DNA of 17,948 nt from Clostridia bacterium (lineage in GTDB: Bacteria; Bacillota; Clostridia; Oscillospirales; Acutalibacteraceae), in contig CAADUC010000041.1 in assembly GCA_900752115.1 (NCBI GenBank), positions 1-17,948 of the forward strand. The letters are read 5' to 3'. Below the pieces are notes generated by a model. That model was not told the origin of the DNA, did not search any database, and worked only from the letters and a program-made list of their open reading frames with translations. The first letter of the stretch is position 1. Every line of letters starts with the position of its first letter. The translations under genes and the position numbers were made by a program. Below are positions 15,869 to 17,948 of this stretch, one piece after another.

Positions 15869-16282
15869 ATGCGCATGACACTGGAGGCCGATTACGCAGT
15901 TCGGATTGTTGAATGCCTGACGCTGGCGGGAAAGCGCTGTGAGGCTGCTTATATCGCTGAACGGGCCCAGGTGCCGCTGCGTTTTTCCCTCAAGATTCTG
16001 CGCAAGCTGGTACAGGAGGGATTGGTCGTTTCCTATAAGGGTGCGCATGGAGGCTACTGTCTGGCACGGCCCGCCGACGAGATTACTCTGCGGCAGGTGC
16101 TTGAGGCAGTGGAAGGACCGTATGTGCTCAGCCGCTGCCAGCGGGACGGAAGCTGCTGCGAGCAAACGGCATCCTGCCGCTTTTCCGCGATTTATGCGGA
16201 GATTGCCGCTTTGGTAAGGGATAAGCTTGACGGCTACACCTTTGCCAGCATCTGTTTTCCGTCCAAAAGCGACGCCCCCTGA
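15869..16282 (+). CDS. Rrf2-family transcription regulator, possibly Fe-S binding
   Basis: A 137-residue winged-helix protein of the Rrf2/IscR family. Residues 1-70 hold the DNA-binding fold: DYAVRIVECL, then AQVPLRFSLKILRKL as recognition helix and VSYKGAHGGYCLAR as the wing. C90, C96 and C103 (C-x5-C-x6-C, with an extra C97) stand where IscR-type members bind a [2Fe-2S] cluster, so it may sense iron-sulfur, redox or NO state (inference). ATG 15863 touches the AAAGGGGG site, so the ATG at 15869 with six-base spacing is the better start. It lies 27 bases after rpoD and may be cotranscribed with it. Its targets cannot be read from here. Confidence 0.88.
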   Translation: MRMTLEADYAVRIVECLTLAGKRCEAAYIAERAQVPLRFSLKILRKLVQEGLVVSYKGAHGGYCLARPADEITLRQVLEAVEGPYVLSRCQRDGSCCEQTASCRFSAIYAEIAALVRDKLDGYTFASICFPSKSDAP

Positions 16283-16379
16283 CAGAGATCCTACACAAAA
16301 CGCCTGCGGAACAGTGGCTTCGCGGTGCGAAGACCGGCGAAATGCTTTGATAGTTTGCCGGACACATAACGATGAAATT
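16283..16379 (+). other. Short spacer with two hairpins ahead of the terminator
   Basis: CTTCG-CGGTG-CGAAG (16318-16332) and CCGGC (16334-16338) with GCCGG (16357-16361) form two small stems between the Rrf2 gene and the terminator. No coding region or promoter is visible. Confidence 0.3.
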
Positions 16380-16430
16380 AAAAAACGACGCTTTCCCGTG
16401 GCCGCATCGGCACGGAAAACGTCGTTTTTT
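16380..16430. terminator. Bidirectional terminator between convergent genes
   Basis: A long stem, AAAAAACGACG plus CTTTCCCGTG (16380-16400) against CACGGAAAAC plus GTCGTTTTTT (16411-16430), has an A run on the left and a T run on the right. It can therefore end both the plus-strand rpoD/Rrf2 transcript and the minus-strand lipoprotein transcript. Confidence 0.92.
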
Positions 16431-16464
16431 GCTCCGGGCAAGGCGATGTACGCTCCGTCGTTTT

Positions 16465-17109
16465 TCAGACTGCCGGTTCTGACTCGGCCGAGTCCGCCAG
16501 AATGGGGCTGTACCGCACGGACACGATGCCGCCGTTCTCAAGGGTGAACAGGGAAAAACGGATGTCGATTCGCTCCGTGGGAACACCGTCGAGCATTTTT
16601 TCCATCTGTGTGCTGTCAGCCGCCGCGGCCCAGTCTTCATAGTAAAGCTGGGACGGTTTAAGCTCGCCGGCGCTGGTCAGTTCGTCGAAGCTGTGCTGTA
16701 CCTCGCTTTGAATGGGATCCGTCGTGGTGTTGCCATACTGTTCACCGAGCGCTTCCCTCATTTTAACGGCGTATGCAAAAGCCTCCTGTGTGTCGGGAAA
16801 GGTGTATCCGAGACTTGCAAATACCTCATTACAAAACGTCAGACAGACCGTGCAGTCGTTCCCGTCGACAGCGGAGTCAATTACATACTCTTCGGCAGAG
16901 GAGTCCGGTATTGTATTGGGCTGAACAGCGGTAAGCCCAAGTTCGTTGACGACAACGCTTTCATCGGCTCCCAGCAGGGGGAGAGCATTCTCCAGACCGG
17001 GAGCGTTTACCTGTACGGGGCGGATGCATGAGGTGCACAGCAGACAGAGAAACGTGCAGCAAAGAAAAAGGGCGAAGCAACGAGGAAAAGACAGGGAATG
17101 TCTGCTCAT
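16465..17109 (-). CDS. Putative lipoprotein of unknown function with a cysteine-rich signal peptide
   Basis: A 214-residue exported protein I do not recognise. The signal peptide (about 1-27) has R3 and R10 followed by an unusually cysteine-rich hydrophobic core (C11, C17, C18, C22, C25) and ends C-T-S-C, so C28 is the likely lipidated residue although position -3 is Cys rather than the usual Leu/Val/Ile. The mature part has a helix-rich middle (about 110-150, with FPDTQEAFAYAVKMREALGE) and beta-like ends. The frame extends upstream to 17193, but the ATG at 17109 follows AAAGGAG at eight bases and begins a proper signal peptide. It faces away from rpoB and converges on the Rrf2 gene across a shared terminator. 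Confidence 0.75.
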   Translation of the reverse strand: MSRHSLSFPRCFALFLCCTFLCLLCTSCIRPVQVNAPGLENALPLLGADESVVVNELGLTAVQPNTIPDSSAEEYVIDSAVDGNDCTVCLTFCNEVFASLGYTFPDTQEAFAYAVKMREALGEQYGNTTTDPIQSEVQHSFDELTSAGELKPSQLYYEDWAAAADSTQMEKMLDGVPTERIDIRFSLFTLENGGIVSVRYSPILADSAESEPAV

Positions 17110-17212
17110 GAGTCCTGCTCCTTTCGCGATGAAAACATCCGGAAAAAAGAAAAAGGCAAAATACGTCAAATCGGACAGGGAAATCCCTGTCACAATTTAG
17201 AGGTATTTTTCC

Positions 17213-17241
17213 TTGACAAATACAAAATGTTGTTATACAAT
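17213..17241 (+). promoter_or_regulatory. Strong promoter of rpoB
   Basis: A perfect TTGACA (17213-17218), a 17-base spacer and TACAAT (17236-17241). The predicted start is near 17248, leaving a long leader of about 170 bases before the rpoB ATG. I saw no ribosomal-protein leader structure or terminator within it. Confidence 0.85.
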
Positions 17242-17290
17242 TATATACTGCATCATCATGGACAGATATACGCAAAATTTCTTCTTTCCT

Positions 17291-17319
17291 ATCATAGCAC
17301 AACTTCCCCGGAAAGGCAA
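17291..17319 (-). promoter_or_regulatory. Candidate promoter of the 17109 lipoprotein gene
   Basis: On the minus strand TTGCCT (17314-17319), a 17-base spacer and TATGAT (17291-17296) with an extended TGC. Predicted start is near 17285, a leader of about 175 bases. It lies downstream of the rpoB start site, so the two divergent transcripts would overlap at their 5' ends. Confidence 0.6.
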
Positions 17320-17417
17320 GAGGTTTGTAGGTTGCTCTGAAAATCGTGAAGATGCAGGGAAATTTTGTGCTTTTTTCATGCCGCAGCGGTAAATATATGA
17401 ATGGAGTGATTGAGCCA

Positions 17418-17948
17418 ATGGTGAATGTCAAACCGGTGCAGGTCGGCAGGAACACCCGAATGAGCTTTGCCAGAATTGACGAAGTCCTTGGAATGCCGAA
17501 TCTGATCGAGGTGCAGAAGAATTCCTACGCCTGGTTTCTCGACAAGGGGCTGAAGGAAGTCTTCAAAGATGTCTCCGGTATCACAGACTACACAGGCAAT
17601 CTCGTGCTCGACTTTGTCGATTACAAGCTCGATATCGACAAGCCGAATCACAGTGTAGAGGAGTGTAAGGAACGCGACGCCACCTACGCCGCCGCCCTTC
17701 GCGTCACCGCCAGGCTGCTCAACAAGGAAAGCGGGGATATCAAGGAATCCGATGTTTTCATGGGGGATTTTCCCCGCATGACGGAAAGCGGAACCTTTGT
17801 TATCAACGGCGCTGAGCGCGTCATTGTTTCCCAGCTGGTCCGTTCTCCCGGCGTATACTATAAGATGGACTACGACAAGACGGGCAAGGAGCTCTTCAGC
17901 TCCACCGTGATCCCGAATCGCGGCGCCTGGCTGGAGTATGAAAACGAC
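17418..17948 (+). CDS. rpoB: RNA polymerase beta subunit, N-terminal part (cut by window end)
   Basis: The first 177 residues of RpoB, the catalytic beta subunit, in an open frame that runs off the right edge. Family signatures are [20 protein letters not shown] near the N-terminus, YKLDIDKP, and the highly conserved [19 protein letters not shown] followed by [14 protein letters not shown], which begins the fork region. The ATG at 17418 has GGAG about 11 bases upstream; an in-frame ATG at 17397 would add seven residues but has no ribosome-binding site. The gene is not preceded by rplL as in most bacteria but by a divergent lipoprotein gene and its own strong promoter. Confidence 0.97.
   Translation, partial: MVNVKPVQVGRNTRMSFARIDEVLGMPNLIEVQKNSYAWFLDKGLKEVFKDVSGITDYTGNLVLDFVDYKLDIDKPNHSVEECKERDATYAAALRVTARLLNKESGDIKESDVFMGDFPRMTESGTFVINGAERVIVSQLVRSPGVYYKMDYDKTGKELFSSTVIPNRGAWLEYEND

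Noticed and set aside
14621..16441. 606-codon minus-strand open frame opposite rpoD and the Rrf2 gene
   Set aside because: The length comes from the codon bias of the rpoD strand. The plus strand encodes unmistakable sigma-A and Rrf2 proteins, and no family signature is seen in the antisense product.
1..17948. CRISPR arrays, IS elements, prophage or toxin-antitoxin genes
   Set aside because: I looked for direct repeats, transposase motifs, integrases and small paired genes on both strands and found none.

Overview
This window reads as a housekeeping stretch of a low-to-mid GC Gram-positive anaerobe, most likely a Clostridia member of the Oscillospirales/Ruminococcaceae type (inference). The support is a dnaG-rpoD pair with a Clostridia-style short sigma-A, a MetH split into two proteins, purine-rich Shine-Dalgarno sites with several TTG/GTG starts, and strong sigma-A promoters, several with an extended -10. 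I see no phage, IS element, CRISPR array or plasmid module.

Layout. 1-200: a plus-strand terminator for a gene lying left of the window, then the end of metH. 201-4206 (minus strand): a folate/B12 one-carbon operon, metF, then a stand-alone MetH activation domain, then metH without that domain, all from one extended -10 promoter. 4271-5006 (plus): a monocistronic lipoprotein gene with a perfect palindrome over its -10 and a good terminator. 5197-7770 (plus): a GNAT-family protein and a 493-residue protein of unknown family with a ten-threonine tract, followed by a terminator. 7833-8011 (minus): tRNA-Ala(GGC) with its own promoter and terminator. 8268-10682 (plus): a CNNM/CorC-type membrane protein and a GT2-like protein whose metal-binding motif is lost. 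10737-11702 (plus): rpmE with promoter and terminator, then an IMPACT/YigZ family gene. 11827-16282 (plus): dgt-like HD phosphohydrolase, dnaG, rpoD and an Rrf2-type regulator, closed by a bidirectional terminator. 16465-17109 (minus): a second unknown lipoprotein. 17213-17948 (plus): promoter and first 177 codons of rpoB, cut by the window edge.

How the genes fit together. MetF makes 5-methyl-tetrahydrofolate, MetH passes the methyl to homocysteine through cobalamin, and the separate activation protein would rescue oxidised cobalamin. dnaG, rpoD and rpoB supply replication priming and transcription; rpmE and tRNA-Ala supply translation. The parts least explained by known families are the poly-threonine protein (6232-7713), the two lipoproteins, the GT2-like protein without a DxD motif, and structured non-coding stretches at 8041-8267, 8304-8343 and 16283-16379. 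Nothing here is clearly a new multi-gene system. The best candidate for new biology is the GNAT plus poly-threonine protein pair.
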